The notes: generated by a model not told the origin, from the sequence alone. Counted from the first letter of the stretch, positions 10,501-17,021 are shown. The stretch is 54,615 bases of DNA from Caryophanales bacterium UBA2753 (GCA_002353275.1 DEJH01000021.1:1-54615), one strand, 5' to 3'. Program-made: numbers and translations.

Positions 10501-11781
10501 AATGGTTTTATTGTCTTCGATATATGGGAAATTAGTCTTATTAAATGAATCAAGTAATTTGATTTCTTCTTTATCGAGTAAATCAATATCGATCATTTTT
10601 TCTTTCTTTAAGAATTCAGATAAAACAATTTCATATTCTTTAATCAAATGCTTAATTGTGTTTTCTAAATATAAATCAGAACGATATTCAACCCAGATGA
10701 GATATTTTTCACCAAGTCGATGAAGTTCGATTGATAATTTTTCTTTTCCATCTTTTCTACCTAATGGAGTGACTTCAATCACTTTATTTTGATATGTTCC
10801 GGAATAGAAATAATCTCCTTGATAAGCGAATAAAACATCCGCGGAGACTCCTAAATCCTTATTCATATCACTAAATGGATAAGAGTTATGCTTGACGTTT
10901 TCAATTACTTCATCATTAGTCTTTTTTAAATAATCAGAGATTTTATCTTCGTCTTGATAATTTAAATAAAGTGGATAAGTTTTGACATAAGAGCCAAATG
11001 AATGACTAACTGATTCATCTCTTCCATTATTAACAGTGAGGAAAAGAGATTCGTTTTCCATATTGATCTTACTTAATAAATAAGAGAAGGCACTTAAGAA
11101 GAATGAAGAAGTTTTAATCTTTAACTTCTTAGTAAGAGATTTAACTTCTTTATCGGTAATCTTAATTTCTCTACGGATATTAGAATAAGAGACTTCTTTA
11201 TCTTGTTTATCTTCTACTGGAGTGGAATCGGTTTCAATTCCTCCCACTAGTTTTTCATAATAATCTTTAGCTTCTAAATATTTTTTGCTCTTTAAATCTT
11301 TTTCTTCTTTTAAGGCAAATTCATTAGCGTCACATTCTTCTTTTTTGATCTCTTTATTTTCTAAAGCAGCAAAGAAATCATTAATAAAGATATGAATGGA
11401 AGAACCATCCATAATGATGTGATGGAAATCAAAATAGAAGATATATTCATCTTTTACTTTGTAAAGCTTAAAGCGATATAAATGTTTATTTAATAATTCA
11501 TATGGGAGAGAAGTGATTTTTAATTCTTTAACTTCTTCAAGTTCAAGTTTGATCTCTTCTTTTTCAATATGTTTAACAATGTTTCCACTTTCATCAATGG
11601 AAAGAATGGTAAAGATATATGGGTGAGCGTCACACACTTTTTTTAACGCATCACTCACTTTTTTAAGAGTTACATCTTTTCCTAAATTAACAGTGTGAGC
11701 GAGGTTATAAGCATCTCCAGAAGATAAAGAAGAGATATATAATCCCTGTTCACTTTTAGATAACGGAAAGAATTTGTTCAT
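4555..11781 (-). CDS. Two-module nonribosomal peptide synthetase ending in a reductase (C-A-T-C-A-T-R)
   Basis: A 2408-residue NRPS. Domains with rough positions: C1 (1-430, HHIIMDG near 120), A1 (core YTSGSTGVPKG near 574, YGPTE, KTGDIV), T1 (Ser near 949 in VGLTSVSS), C2 (HHILCDG near 1122), A2 (YTSGSTGRPKG near 1580, YGPTETT, RSGDMA), T2 (Ser near 1963 in MGGTSLS), R (TGSTGFLG near 2049, catalytic YVHSK near 2204). Both A domains keep the A10 lysine. Specificity positions read by eye against GrsA give DAMFFVLVFK for A1 and DAQFLMGITK for A2, with no confident substrate. R-terminated dimodular enzymes release a dipeptide aldehyde, which can cyclise to a pyrazinone; an N-terminal C domain usually adds an acyl cap. 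I chose the ATG at 11781 because GGAGGG sits just upstream; a TTG five codons earlier overlaps that site. No phosphopantetheinyl transferase is nearby. Confidence 0.95.
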   Translation of the reverse strand: MNKFFPLSKSEQGLYISSLSSGDAYNLAHTVNLGKDVTLKKVSDALKKVCDAHPYIFTILSIDESGNIVKHIEKEEIKLELEEVKELKITSLPYELLNKHLYRFKLYKVKDEYIFYFDFHHIIMDGSSIHIFINDFFAALENKEIKKEECDANEFALKEEKDLKSKKYLEAKDYYEKLVGGIETDSTPVEDKQDKEVSYSNIRREIKITDKEVKSLTKKLKIKTSSFFLSAFSYLLSKINMENESLFLTVNNGRDESVSHSFGSYVKTYPLYLNYQDEDKISDYLKKTNDEVIENVKHNSYPFSDMNKDLGVSADVLFAYQGDYFYSGTYQNKVIEVTPLGRKDGKEKLSIELHRLGEKYLIWVEYRSDLYLENTIKHLIKEYEIVLSEFLKKEKMIDIDLLDKEEIKLLDSFNKTNFPYIEDNKTILDDFYEVVKKHPNEIAVVYKDKKYTYKEVDQISTRIANELIRLGAKKEKVVSILTKKSEYIVLASLGVIKSGAAYQPLDPSYPKDRLTFMVKDSSAIILIREKELDDLVDDFKGHTIFTEDLLSLKDDREIKTRPSPKDLFIMLYTSGSTGVPKGVMLEHGNIFSFCRYYRQEFNLGVGCRNAAYASYGFDADMMDLYPSLTSGATVYIIPDEMRLNLVELGEYYNQNKITHAFMTTQVGRQFISEIEVKSLKYFMVGGEKLVPMDPPKGVKFFNLYGPTEGTVFCTAQEVKENYHRIPIGKCLSDYKIYVLDKNKKRLPILTSGELYISGPQVARGYLNREKENKEAFLTNFIDKEEKFERLYKTGDIVRLLEDGTIDFIGRKDGQVKIRGFRVELSEVEKVIRDYPNIKDATVKDFTDPSGVKYIVAYVVSDKKIDVESLNAFILERKPPYMVPAYTMQIDKIPLNQNQKVNKRALPVPELKVEEIVAPRNKDEQEIFDILKDILGHDQFGVTNDIFEVGLTSVSSIRFTILLSKKYDKSVENADLKENPTIASLASFLANKEEEKRYEIREEYPLSKTQEGIFVECVSKANSTNYNIPYLFKLDKNIDLNKLKVAVEKAIDNHPYLKSILYMNDNGDILAKRNKEKAKVDLIKEEIDIKKLVRPFSILNSTLYRVEIYQGKENYLFLDFHHILCDGSSEAIILEDINKAYLGEELTSESFTGYEVALKEKDDLASDKLEKAKAFYNNVLKDVDGEYVLKKDLKVLDESKLESVDVTLSLDNEKVKEFISKNKLTNNALFNFAFAFTLSKFIYKEEALYETIYNGRKSSKVMNTVSMLVKTLPVFIKYNDEENVLNKLNEMKELLSNLEENDIYSFGDIVNDYNLKANIIFAYQGDNFNFEEIGGHKVTPILMESETPKSDFGLDIFLEDNKYRAHYEWDTSIYNKDTIDSFNRLYELVLNKLLTKKSVGEINTLPKYDEEFLKKNNATEVEIQNKTVNILLEEKADKHPDKVAVIAKNGKLTYQELNSGANKVAHTLLDNNLKLGECVIMFMPRIKESYVVRQGIVKSGGAFVPVDPKYPDDRVSYIISNSGSKYLISTKDIIKEKQALIKEAKVKALAIEDILENKKDKNPNVKIPLSSLAYVIYTSGSTGRPKGVMIAHKNLANYVSDGSNLATHAYRDIGEECVSCSFASLSFDASLQEEFIPLTHGYTAVIASEEEIENPMLLAKTLKDNKVKFMFMTPSFVSNLLDIDVFVEALKGFKYLDMGAEAVPMELCNRLRNLGVNANILNGYGPTETTITATYSLVKDKYMTIGKPVANTKTYILDKKGHLLPTNAIGDLTIAGESVGLGYLGMPEKTKEVFIEVNGIKAYRSGDMARINSEGNIEFFGRLDNQVKLRGLRVELDEIERVLNSYKTVTRSIILVKQSQVEGDYLAAYFTASSQVDKDDLLNHMSKYLTPYMVPKVVMQLDKFPLTPNGKIDKKSLPEIEMKVEHKEVKKASNELEEKLLTLFKKALGKEEVGVDDDFFEMGGTSLSVSKVAMLALNMGLPIAYGDVFDHSTVLELEEYIASISGGKVETKEEKKEEKAELSSLSHNVVSEVNDIKIDFEVKKVLLTGSTGFLGIHILKELLDQKVKVVALIRGGKLNAKDRLLALLAYYFDSPLIDEVNEYVEIVDGDVTDESLYEKLKDYDFNLIINSAAIVKHFANSDIIEQVNVGGVKNLINIAEKKGARLIQISTLSVAGENIDEKFAPSFRMKEDMLDFGQDVSNKYVHSKFDAEKALLNAVDEGKLDGKIIRVGNLMSRQKDGEFQANSITNGFMRDLKGYVTLKKYPVNSMDVEVDFSPIDEVAKTIILLAKTPSKFTVFHSANSHMVQMGDIIAVLNELGFNIEVTPDDEFLASMKEMMLDESKSMLVSSLISYSSSDMHTHSFILSDNEFTNKSLYHLGYKWPITDYSYLKNAIESLETLGFFERTDI

Positions 11782-11834
11782 TTTCTGTCCCTCCAAATTA
11801 GTATTATGTTTCTATTTATATGTAATATAAGAAT

Positions 11835-11863
11835 ATTATAACGAGTATAAACAAAAAATAGAA
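11835..11863 (-). promoter_or_regulatory. Possible promoter of the NRPS operon
   Basis: On the minus strand a TATAAT occupies 11835-11840, about 55 bp before the NRPS start. The matching -35 position (TTCTAT) is poor and lies inside the terminator hairpin of the upstream gene. The poor -35 suggests an activator or weak basal expression, but this is tentative. Confidence 0.4.
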
Positions 11864-11883
11864 AACCTATTTCAGTTTTCTAT
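11858..11883 (-). terminator. Rho-independent terminator after the HAD lipoprotein gene
   Basis: A perfect 9-bp stem, ATAGAAAAC / GTTTTCTAT, with an 8-base loop. It is followed on the minus strand by TTTTTGT and lies just after the stop at 11891. It separates the lipoprotein gene from the NRPS operon. Confidence 0.75.
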
Positions 11884-11890
11884 CTTGTAA

Positions 11891-13507
11891 TCATATTTTT
11901 TTAAGCTCATAAGAAATATAGATTTGAGTTTTAGTGGTTACTTTATTCTCGACGTTATCACCTTTTGTGGTGAGATTATCTTCGTAATAATATAAGTCAC
12001 CATGAGTGTTATAAAGTCGACATCCTTCATCATAAAGACTAATCTCTTTTTCACTTACTACACTTTGACCACTAGCGATATATCTAAAGCGATAATTAGA
12101 ATTAGACGAATAATATGTAGCGCTTAATTTTTGATAAAGACTTTGATTAAAAATTGCTAAACTTTGATCTAAATCTTTTGCTTTATTCTCAACAAATACG
12201 GCGTATGAATCAATTACTGGGTCTTCTATATTAATGCTCCATTCATGAGTTTCGCTATTATATGTAGCGATATATTGCTCGACATCAGTAGAAACTATAG
12301 GCTCTCCTTCAGCTGAATAAGTTGTGACTTCTTTAGCTAGATCAAGATACGCTTTTGAATATTGTCCAGTTGGAATTAAGCTAGTCGCTTCATGGAAAGC
12401 GGAATATTCAATTTTATTGACATCGCTACTAGACCAAGAGAAGCCAACTTTTTGAACATCATAGCCGTAAATAGTTTTGAAATCATCTTTCATCGAAATG
12501 ATGTTGTAATTGTTGTCTTTCCATTTTTTCTCTCGCTTAGAAGTTTCATCCATATCAACATAGTCTTCATCAGCATCATCAGCGATTAACATAAAGACTT
12601 CAGTTTGATATTTTTTATTTCCTTTACAATAATTATGCATTGCAACATCCCCACTACTATTTCCAAAGGAAAGGACTGGGACTTTACCAATTTCTTGAGC
12701 GATTTGTTTAACTTTATTAGTCTTTAAATTTTTGATGATTAATTCATCGGTTCTGATGACTTCTTCATCTGATTTCATATCGTAATTCACTCCATCGGTG
12801 TAACCTTGCTCGCTTGCCTTTAAAGTGACGTCCATTCCGATAACGTGATTAGAAGGAATACCAATTGATTCCACTAAAGCACGGCAAATAAATCGATCCG
12901 AACCACTTACTACATAGTTAGTAAAACCATAATCATTTAAATAATCAAAGACTTCTAACATTGGTTTATAAAAACTAGTTAAATAAGTCATTCCACTGAA
13001 GCCGTTTGGTGTATTTTGAGCATATTCTTTTACGTATTGATCAAATTCTTTTAAAGACATCCCTTCATATGCTTTAGCTGCAGCATGAGCGTGTCTTAAA
13101 TCAAAATGTTCTGGAAGAGGCACCCCATAACGAACAAAGTCTCTAATTTCTTGAGCGACTTCTTTGACCATAACTGGCGCTATATCTTTATAATTAGGAT
13201 CGTCTAAAGCGCGATATTCAAGTAAGTTATATTCGAAATAAGTTGGATATAACTCTCCAATAAAAGTACCATCCATATCAAAAGTAGCGATTCTATCTTC
13301 AACTGGAATGAAATATTCAGTGTTATTTTTATCAGTGACTTTTTTCACATATTCTTTTAAAACGGTTAAAGGTGATTTTCTTTCTTGAGTGCTCACTTCG
13401 TTCCATAAAGAGAAATAAGTCTTTTCACTACTTCCCCCTGATTGGTTACAACCCGCTAAAAGAGTAATAGCAGGGAATAAGACAAATAATAATGATGTTT
13501 TTTTCAT
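11891..13507 (-). CDS. HAD-superfamily phosphatase-like lipoprotein
   Basis: A 538-residue exported lipoprotein: a signal peptide with lipobox LLAGC (Cys20), then a HAD-fold domain with motif I FDMDGTF (Asp77 and Asp79), motif II VVSGSDR, and motif IV FGNSSGDVAMHNY. This arrangement is like SerB-type phosphomonoesterases, here placed outside the membrane. Residues about 360-538 form an extra C-terminal domain rich in beta-type sequence that I do not recognise. Phosphatase activity is inferred from motifs; the substrate is unknown. It has its own terminator and stands alone between the kinase/regulator pair and the NRPS operon. Confidence 0.75.
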   Translation of the reverse strand: MKKTSLLFVLFPAITLLAGCNQSGGSSEKTYFSLWNEVSTQERKSPLTVLKEYVKKVTDKNNTEYFIPVEDRIATFDMDGTFIGELYPTYFEYNLLEYRALDDPNYKDIAPVMVKEVAQEIRDFVRYGVPLPEHFDLRHAHAAAKAYEGMSLKEFDQYVKEYAQNTPNGFSGMTYLTSFYKPMLEVFDYLNDYGFTNYVVSGSDRFICRALVESIGIPSNHVIGMDVTLKASEQGYTDGVNYDMKSDEEVIRTDELIIKNLKTNKVKQIAQEIGKVPVLSFGNSSGDVAMHNYCKGNKKYQTEVFMLIADDADEDYVDMDETSKREKKWKDNNYNIISMKDDFKTIYGYDVQKVGFSWSSSDVNKIEYSAFHEATSLIPTGQYSKAYLDLAKEVTTYSAEGEPIVSTDVEQYIATYNSETHEWSINIEDPVIDSYAVFVENKAKDLDQSLAIFNQSLYQKLSATYYSSNSNYRFRYIASGQSVVSEKEISLYDEGCRLYNTHGDLYYYEDNLTTKGDNVENKVTTKTQIYISYELKKI

Positions 13508-13550
13508 AATAATTTCCTCATTTTTTATTATAAAGAAAAAAGAATTAGAA

Positions 13551-13592
13551 AATAACGATTAATCGATATTTTTAAAGCACTTTTTCGTTATT
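13551..13592 (-). terminator. Likely terminator of the response-regulator gene
   Basis: AATAACGA and TCGTTATT form an 8-bp stem around a 26-base AT-rich loop. On the minus strand it begins at the stop codon of the regulator gene and is followed by TTTTCTAATTCTTTTTTC. The long loop makes it less certain than the others. Confidence 0.5.
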
Positions 13593-14340
13593 ATTCTTTA
13601 AAAGATGCCCATGGATATTGAATCATATATTCTCCACGGTATAATCTAACCGCATCTGGATTATCTTTTTTATATTCGTAAGCGTCACAATCAATTTTAT
13701 TAACATCAATTGAATATCCATTAAATTTCTTAACAAAAACATCTTCACAATCAATTGATTTTAAACTTTGTTTGATATCCGCGATTAAGTTTCTTAGATA
13801 CGATTTATGATCTTCTTCCCACAAAATCGCATTGAGTTCATTGACATTAATTGATGAACCTTCTCGATCAATAAGATAGGCAAAAACTTCTTTTGATTTT
13901 TGATAAGAGAATTTTACAGGGCTTCCATTATGGAAAATTTCAAAATTGCCAAAGCATTTGACTTGGAGTTTTTTCTCACTTTTAAGATTAATAACATTAT
14001 CGAGTTCATCAATCTCGACTTTGATTTTATTTTCGTTAACTGGCTTAGTAATATATCCAGAAGCGTGAACGCGATACGCATCTAAGGCGTAATTATTATA
14101 AGCAGTCACAAAAATAATTTTAATTTTAGGATTGATTGATTTTAATTTTTTCGCAAGTTGAATCCCATTAAGTCCTGGCATTTCAATATCCAAAAAAGCG
14201 AGATCAAAATTAATATTAGATTCCATTACTTTTATAGGATTAGTGAAGGAAAAGAATTCGCTATCAGGCATCACCTTTTTACAAGCGTTTTCAAGTCTTA
14301 TTAATTGAAGTTCTTCATCATCTACTAAAAGTATTTTCAT
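13591..14340 (-). CDS. Response regulator, REC plus OmpR/SARP-like winged helix
   Basis: A 249-residue two-component regulator. The receiver domain (1-115) has the acidic pair DDEE, phospho-acceptor Asp51 in FLDIEMPG, a threonine in FVTAYNN and Lys99 in ITKP. The C-terminal half (about 125-225) begins QVKCFGNFEIFHNG and matches the winged-helix DNA-binding domain of SARP/Trans_reg_C type rather than the LytTR domain usually paired with LytS-type kinases. It is 2 bp from the histidine kinase gene, so the two form a cognate pair. The target genes are not evident; the neighbouring lipoprotein is a candidate. Confidence 0.88.
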   Translation of the reverse strand: MKILLVDDEELQLIRLENACKKVMPDSEFFSFTNPIKVMESNINFDLAFLDIEMPGLNGIQLAKKLKSINPKIKIIFVTAYNNYALDAYRVHASGYITKPVNENKIKVEIDELDNVINLKSEKKLQVKCFGNFEIFHNGSPVKFSYQKSKEVFAYLIDREGSSINVNELNAILWEEDHKSYLRNLIADIKQSLKSIDCEDVFVKKFNGYSIDVNKIDCDAYEYKKDNPDAVRLYRGEYMIQYPWASFKE

Positions 14341-14342
14341 AA

Positions 14343-15605
14343 CTATTTATAAAATGTTACCACCGCTTTTGAGCCTTTATCAACTTCACTAGTAATCTCT
14401 AAAGAAGCATTACACATCGTTTTTAATCTTTGACGGATATTATTAATTCCGATGTGCTGATTTTTAGAAAAGTCGATATCGTTAATATTAAATCCTACTC
14501 CATCATCGATTACTTCAACGACATAAGCGTTAGAAGTTTCATAAGTTTTAAATAATAAAGTGCCACCTTCAATTTTCTTTAATATTCCATGTTTAATCGC
14601 ATTTTCCACTAAAGGTTGTAAGCTTAGAGGTGGGACATAAAAATCAGTAACCTTAATATCATAATTGATATTTAAGCGGTTATTAAATCTTAATTTTTCT
14701 AATGAAATATAAGTCTCAATGTGGCGTAATTCATCTTCAAAATGAATAAGACTAGTCTCGGTTAAAGAAGAGAGGTTAAGCCTAAGATATTCAGTGAAAT
14801 CATCTAAGGCTTTTTTGGCTTCAGAAGGATTGATATCGATTAATGTCGAAATTGAAGATAATGAATTATAGATGAAGTGAGGCTGAATCTGGCTCATCAT
14901 AATCTTAATTTGGGCTTCTTTATTCTTCTGTTGTTCTTTCGCTAATAAGATGTTCTTTTGAACATTAACAAAGAAGAAGAGGATTTCAATTGAAATAACA
15001 ATCGAGAAATAAGCAATCGCATATCCTTTTAAGAAATTTTGAACAATAATTGCTACTGCAGGAAGTAAACAATATATTCCAAAGGCAATCTTTTCTCTCA
15101 TCACTAGCTTTTTATTAAATAAAGTAATTAGGAGTACGATTGCTAAGATAATGAATTGATATCCTTGAGCAAAAATCATTGTTTTTGCTCTTACGTATTC
15201 TCCATTAATAGCGGTGAAAAACATGCCGTTAAAAATATTCAAGATATCTAAGAAGGTGAATATTCCAATTAATACGAGGTTAGCGATATAAATGATATTT
15301 TTATATTTCTTCTTCATTTCAATATAACTAAGAGTGTAAATCAGTAAGAAAAAGGCCTCCAAGTTATTAAAAATATAGAAGGTTGTATAAAAAGAAATTA
15401 CAAAGGTATTACTCGTGTAACTCATCTTAACGAAAGTGAAGGTAAGATAAGTTGCAAAATGGATGACAGTAAGGATGAAGAAATTAAGAAGAGTGTTCTC
15501 ATCAACCCTTCTATCTCTTTTAAGCAAAATATTGACAATATGGATCAAAAAGATCGCAATTCCGATGATACATACTGTAGCGTTAAATATCGAATTAGTG
15601 CTCAT
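14343..15605 (-). CDS. LytS-type sensor histidine kinase with seven-helix membrane sensor
   Basis: A 420-residue kinase. The first about 215 residues contain roughly seven hydrophobic helices, a 7TM-type sensor. A short coiled segment leads to the His_kinase dimerisation motif QIQPHFIYNSLSS (His near 242). The HATPase follows, with N-box LVENAIKHGI and G1 VIDDGVGFNI. The C-terminal GINNIRQRL is typical of the LytS/YesM subgroup. It is co-transcribed with the response regulator downstream. Its Shine-Dalgarno sequence is inside a hairpin (see 15614-15638), which may limit translation. Confidence 0.9.
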   Translation of the reverse strand: MSTNSIFNATVCIIGIAIFLIHIVNILLKRDRRVDENTLLNFFILTVIHFATYLTFTFVKMSYTSNTFVISFYTTFYIFNNLEAFFLLIYTLSYIEMKKKYKNIIYIANLVLIGIFTFLDILNIFNGMFFTAINGEYVRAKTMIFAQGYQFIILAIVLLITLFNKKLVMREKIAFGIYCLLPAVAIIVQNFLKGYAIAYFSIVISIEILFFFVNVQKNILLAKEQQKNKEAQIKIMMSQIQPHFIYNSLSSISTLIDINPSEAKKALDDFTEYLRLNLSSLTETSLIHFEDELRHIETYISLEKLRFNNRLNINYDIKVTDFYVPPLSLQPLVENAIKHGILKKIEGGTLLFKTYETSNAYVVEVIDDGVGFNINDIDFSKNQHIGINNIRQRLKTMCNASLEITSEVDKGSKAVVTFYK

Positions 15606-15613
15606 TTATATAT

Positions 15614-15638
15614 CCTTATTTATATATTATATATAAGG
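15614..15638 (-). promoter_or_regulatory. Hairpin covering the ribosome binding site of the histidine kinase
   Basis: On the minus strand CCTTATATATA and TATAAATAAGG form an 11-position stem with one mismatch. The AAGGA Shine-Dalgarno, eight bases before the kinase ATG, is in the 3' arm. A stem made almost only of A-U pairs over the ribosome site could act as a thermometer-like or protein-gated switch. The fold is predicted by eye. Confidence 0.45.
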
Positions 15639-15695
15639 AATAGAGAAAAACACATTGTTAACAATTTTATTTTTTTGCGTTATTTTAGAAACGTT

Positions 15696-15722
15696 ATTAT
15701 AAAAAAGAGAGGTTATAGTCAA
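15696..15722 (-). promoter_or_regulatory. Possible promoter of the histidine kinase operon
   Basis: On the minus strand TTGACT (15717-15722) and TATAAT (15696-15701) are separated by 15 bp, a little short for sigma-A. It would give a 5' leader of about 85 bases containing the ribosome-site hairpin. Confidence 0.45.
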
Positions 15723-15723
15723 C

Positions 15724-15762
15724 AATACCACATGAGATTTATAGTTTTCACAGGATGGTATT
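15724..15762. repeat. Inverted repeat in the intergenic region, function unclear
   Basis: AATACCA and TGGTATT form a perfect 7-bp inverted repeat with a 25-base spacer. On the plus strand it is followed by a T run, but no plus-strand gene ends here. It abuts the -35 of the kinase promoter, so an operator role is possible. Nothing else is visible in 15763-15846. Confidence 0.35.
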
Positions 15763-15846
15763 TTTTGGATTTCTGACTGCACCTTGATTGCTAAAACCGA
15801 TAATACACCAATTGATGATTAGTAGATGAACAAAAGGATGAAAAAA

Positions 15847-15872
15847 GGCCGAAGCACACATGGGCATCGGCC
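15847..15872 (-). terminator. GC-rich terminator of secreted cassette 1
   Basis: On the minus strand GGCCGA and TCGGCC form a perfect 6-bp stem followed by TTTTTT, 24 bp after the stop of the secreted protein. Its GC-rich stem matches the composition of the cargo and not that of the genome, suggesting it travelled with the cargo. Confidence 0.8.
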
Positions 15873-15896
15873 TGGATTTGCGGTTAATCGTGGCCC

Positions 15897-16454
15897 CTAG
15901 CAGGAATACCAGATCGTGAGGGAGGAGATTGTAATGTTTACTTCTCCCAACGGCATCAATGCCGGACTGTCGTCAGGGGCAATTGATAGCCCTTTGTATT
16001 CTTGCCCGCTGGTGATGTGATGAATCATCGTCCCCATGCTCGAAAAATCCACGGAAATGGGCTCGGGTTCTTCTTGTTGTTCAACCGAGAAAGAAATCGC
16101 GAAGCCGGTGATGGTGCGGAACGGATAGGCGCCTTCGTCCTCCGCAAACACGTCGTAGTGGCTGAGCATGAGGTGGTGGAAGGAAACGTTTCTGAAGGTG
16201 AAGCCAGCCTCTTCCTTGTCCCATCCCACCACGCCGACCTTGTTGCCGGCGGCGGTCGTCGTGCCGATGGCGTAATCGCCGTCTACCTCCTTGACGGTCG
16301 TATTGCTTTCGTCGAAGGTGACACTGTACTCAGTTGGATCTGCTTTTACCGCAAATGTATCTAATTGATTTGCTACGCCAACAACTAAAGCGGTAACGCC
16401 AACTGTGCAAGCTAACACTCCCATTGAGGCTAATAATAATGCTTTTTTCTTCAT
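15897..16454 (-). CDS. Secreted protein of unknown function, AT-rich signal peptide joined to GC-rich mature domain (cassette 1)
   Basis: A 185-residue exported protein. Residues 1-38 form a Sec signal peptide (MKKKALLLASMGVLACTVGV start, likely cleavage after AVKA). They are nearly identical in protein and DNA to the gene at 17022-17636. The mature domain is beta-rich, with an ITGFAISFSV strand and a C-terminus SSLTIWYSC that ends on its only mature cysteine. From codon 42 onward the DNA turns sharply GC-rich: bases 16201-16260 are 40 G or C of 60, while 16441-16500 are 10 of 60. The ribosome site AAGGAG is shared with the second copy. I do not recognise the family; the fold may be a small beta-sandwich. 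The function is unknown; the context suggests a secreted or surface product. Confidence 0.75.
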   Translation of the reverse strand: MKKKALLLASMGVLACTVGVTALVVGVANQLDTFAVKADPTEYSVTFDESNTTVKEVDGDYAIGTTTAAGNKVGVVGWDKEEAGFTFRNVSFHHLMLSHYDVFAEDEGAYPFRTITGFAISFSVEQQEEPEPISVDFSSMGTMIHHITSGQEYKGLSIAPDDSPALMPLGEVNITISSLTIWYSC

Positions 16455-16705
16455 ATTTTCTTTAAACTCCTTAAGATAAATAATTTTAGATAAATAATTA
16501 ATTGTTTTTATTTTATAAAAGAAGAAAAAGGAGATTCAAGCACTTTGTGTGCTATAGAGTGTCATTTTTCTTTTTTTATACTTAACTCTATACATTGCGT
16601 TGGTTTTTGATTGAAATGTTTACAAGTCTCGCGATATTTTTCGATTTTGTCCTACAATATAATAAAAGGATATACATAATTGTATATCCTTAATCTACTT
16701 TTTTG
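16331..16705. repeat. Long direct repeat, copy 1 (leader, promoter and signal peptide)
   Basis: About 375 bp closely matching 17513-17873. It starts sharply at CAGTTGGATC in the signal-peptide cleavage region and runs through the signal-peptide codons, ribosome site, 5' leader, promoter region and a hairpin to a CTACTTTTTTG tail. Within the leader AGCAC/GTGCT forms a small hairpin at 16539-16553; the second copy keeps the stem with a 2-base shorter loop. Confidence 0.85.
16666..16691. terminator. Hairpin at the outer end of repeat copy 1
   Basis: AAGGATATACA and TGTATATCCTT form an 11-bp inverted repeat followed by a T-rich run on the minus strand. In copy 2 the same element serves as the terminator of tRNA-Thr. 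Here no gene lies immediately upstream, so it appears carried along by duplication. Confidence 0.55.
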
Positions 16706-16732
16706 AGTTCATTGTCCAATTATAACACAATT

Positions 16733-16867
16733 CGTACAGCAAGGGTAAAAAATGCAAGTGAAGTTCGTACATTTGCAAGTGACTTTCGTACACTTCTTGA
16801 AAAAGTATCGATTACATCGAGGTTTTTAACCACATGCAATCGTACGCAATCACCTGCATGCCGTACG
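16733..16867. repeat. Cluster of CGTAC repeats with 21-bp periodicity
   Basis: CGTAC occurs at 16733, 16766, 16787, 16842 and 16863. Two full 21-bp units are in tandem (16750-16770 and 16771-16791, each of form ATGCAAGTGA..TTCGTAC). A second pair (around 16842 and 16863) is also 21 bp apart with CGTACGCAA cores. An ORF spans the cluster on the minus strand, but its protein simply repeats VRxSLA-like words as a consequence of the DNA repeat, so I do not call it a gene. It could be an operator array, an iteron-like site or a recombination remnant. Confidence 0.6.
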
Positions 16868-16971
16868 CAAAATATTTTTTGAGGTATCATTTTGATGATA
16901 TTTTTGCCGTTTTTGTGTCTAAATTGGTTAAATAGTTGAAGTGCCTCCACCACCGCATCTAGATGCAAAAA

Positions 16972-17003
16972 ACAGGGCCGCCTTTGCTTGCAGCAAACCC
17001 CGT
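16972..17003 (-). terminator. GC-rich terminator of secreted cassette 2
   Basis: On the minus strand TTTGC/GCAAA with flanking GGGG/CCC pairing forms a bulged GC-rich hairpin, followed by TGTTTTTT, about 20 bp after the stop of the second secreted gene. As in cassette 1, the terminator shares the cargo's composition. Confidence 0.55.
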
Positions 17004-17021
17004 AACTTGACTAGCGCGATA

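Noticed and set aside
11782..11796. TTG start of the NRPS five codons upstream
   Set aside because: The GGAGGG ribosome site overlaps this TTG and is correctly spaced for the ATG at 11781.
16720..16968. An 82-residue minus-strand ORF between the cassettes
   Set aside because: Its protein is mostly a translation of the 21-bp DNA repeats (repeated VRxSLA words), it has no ribosome site and it ends inside the repeat region.
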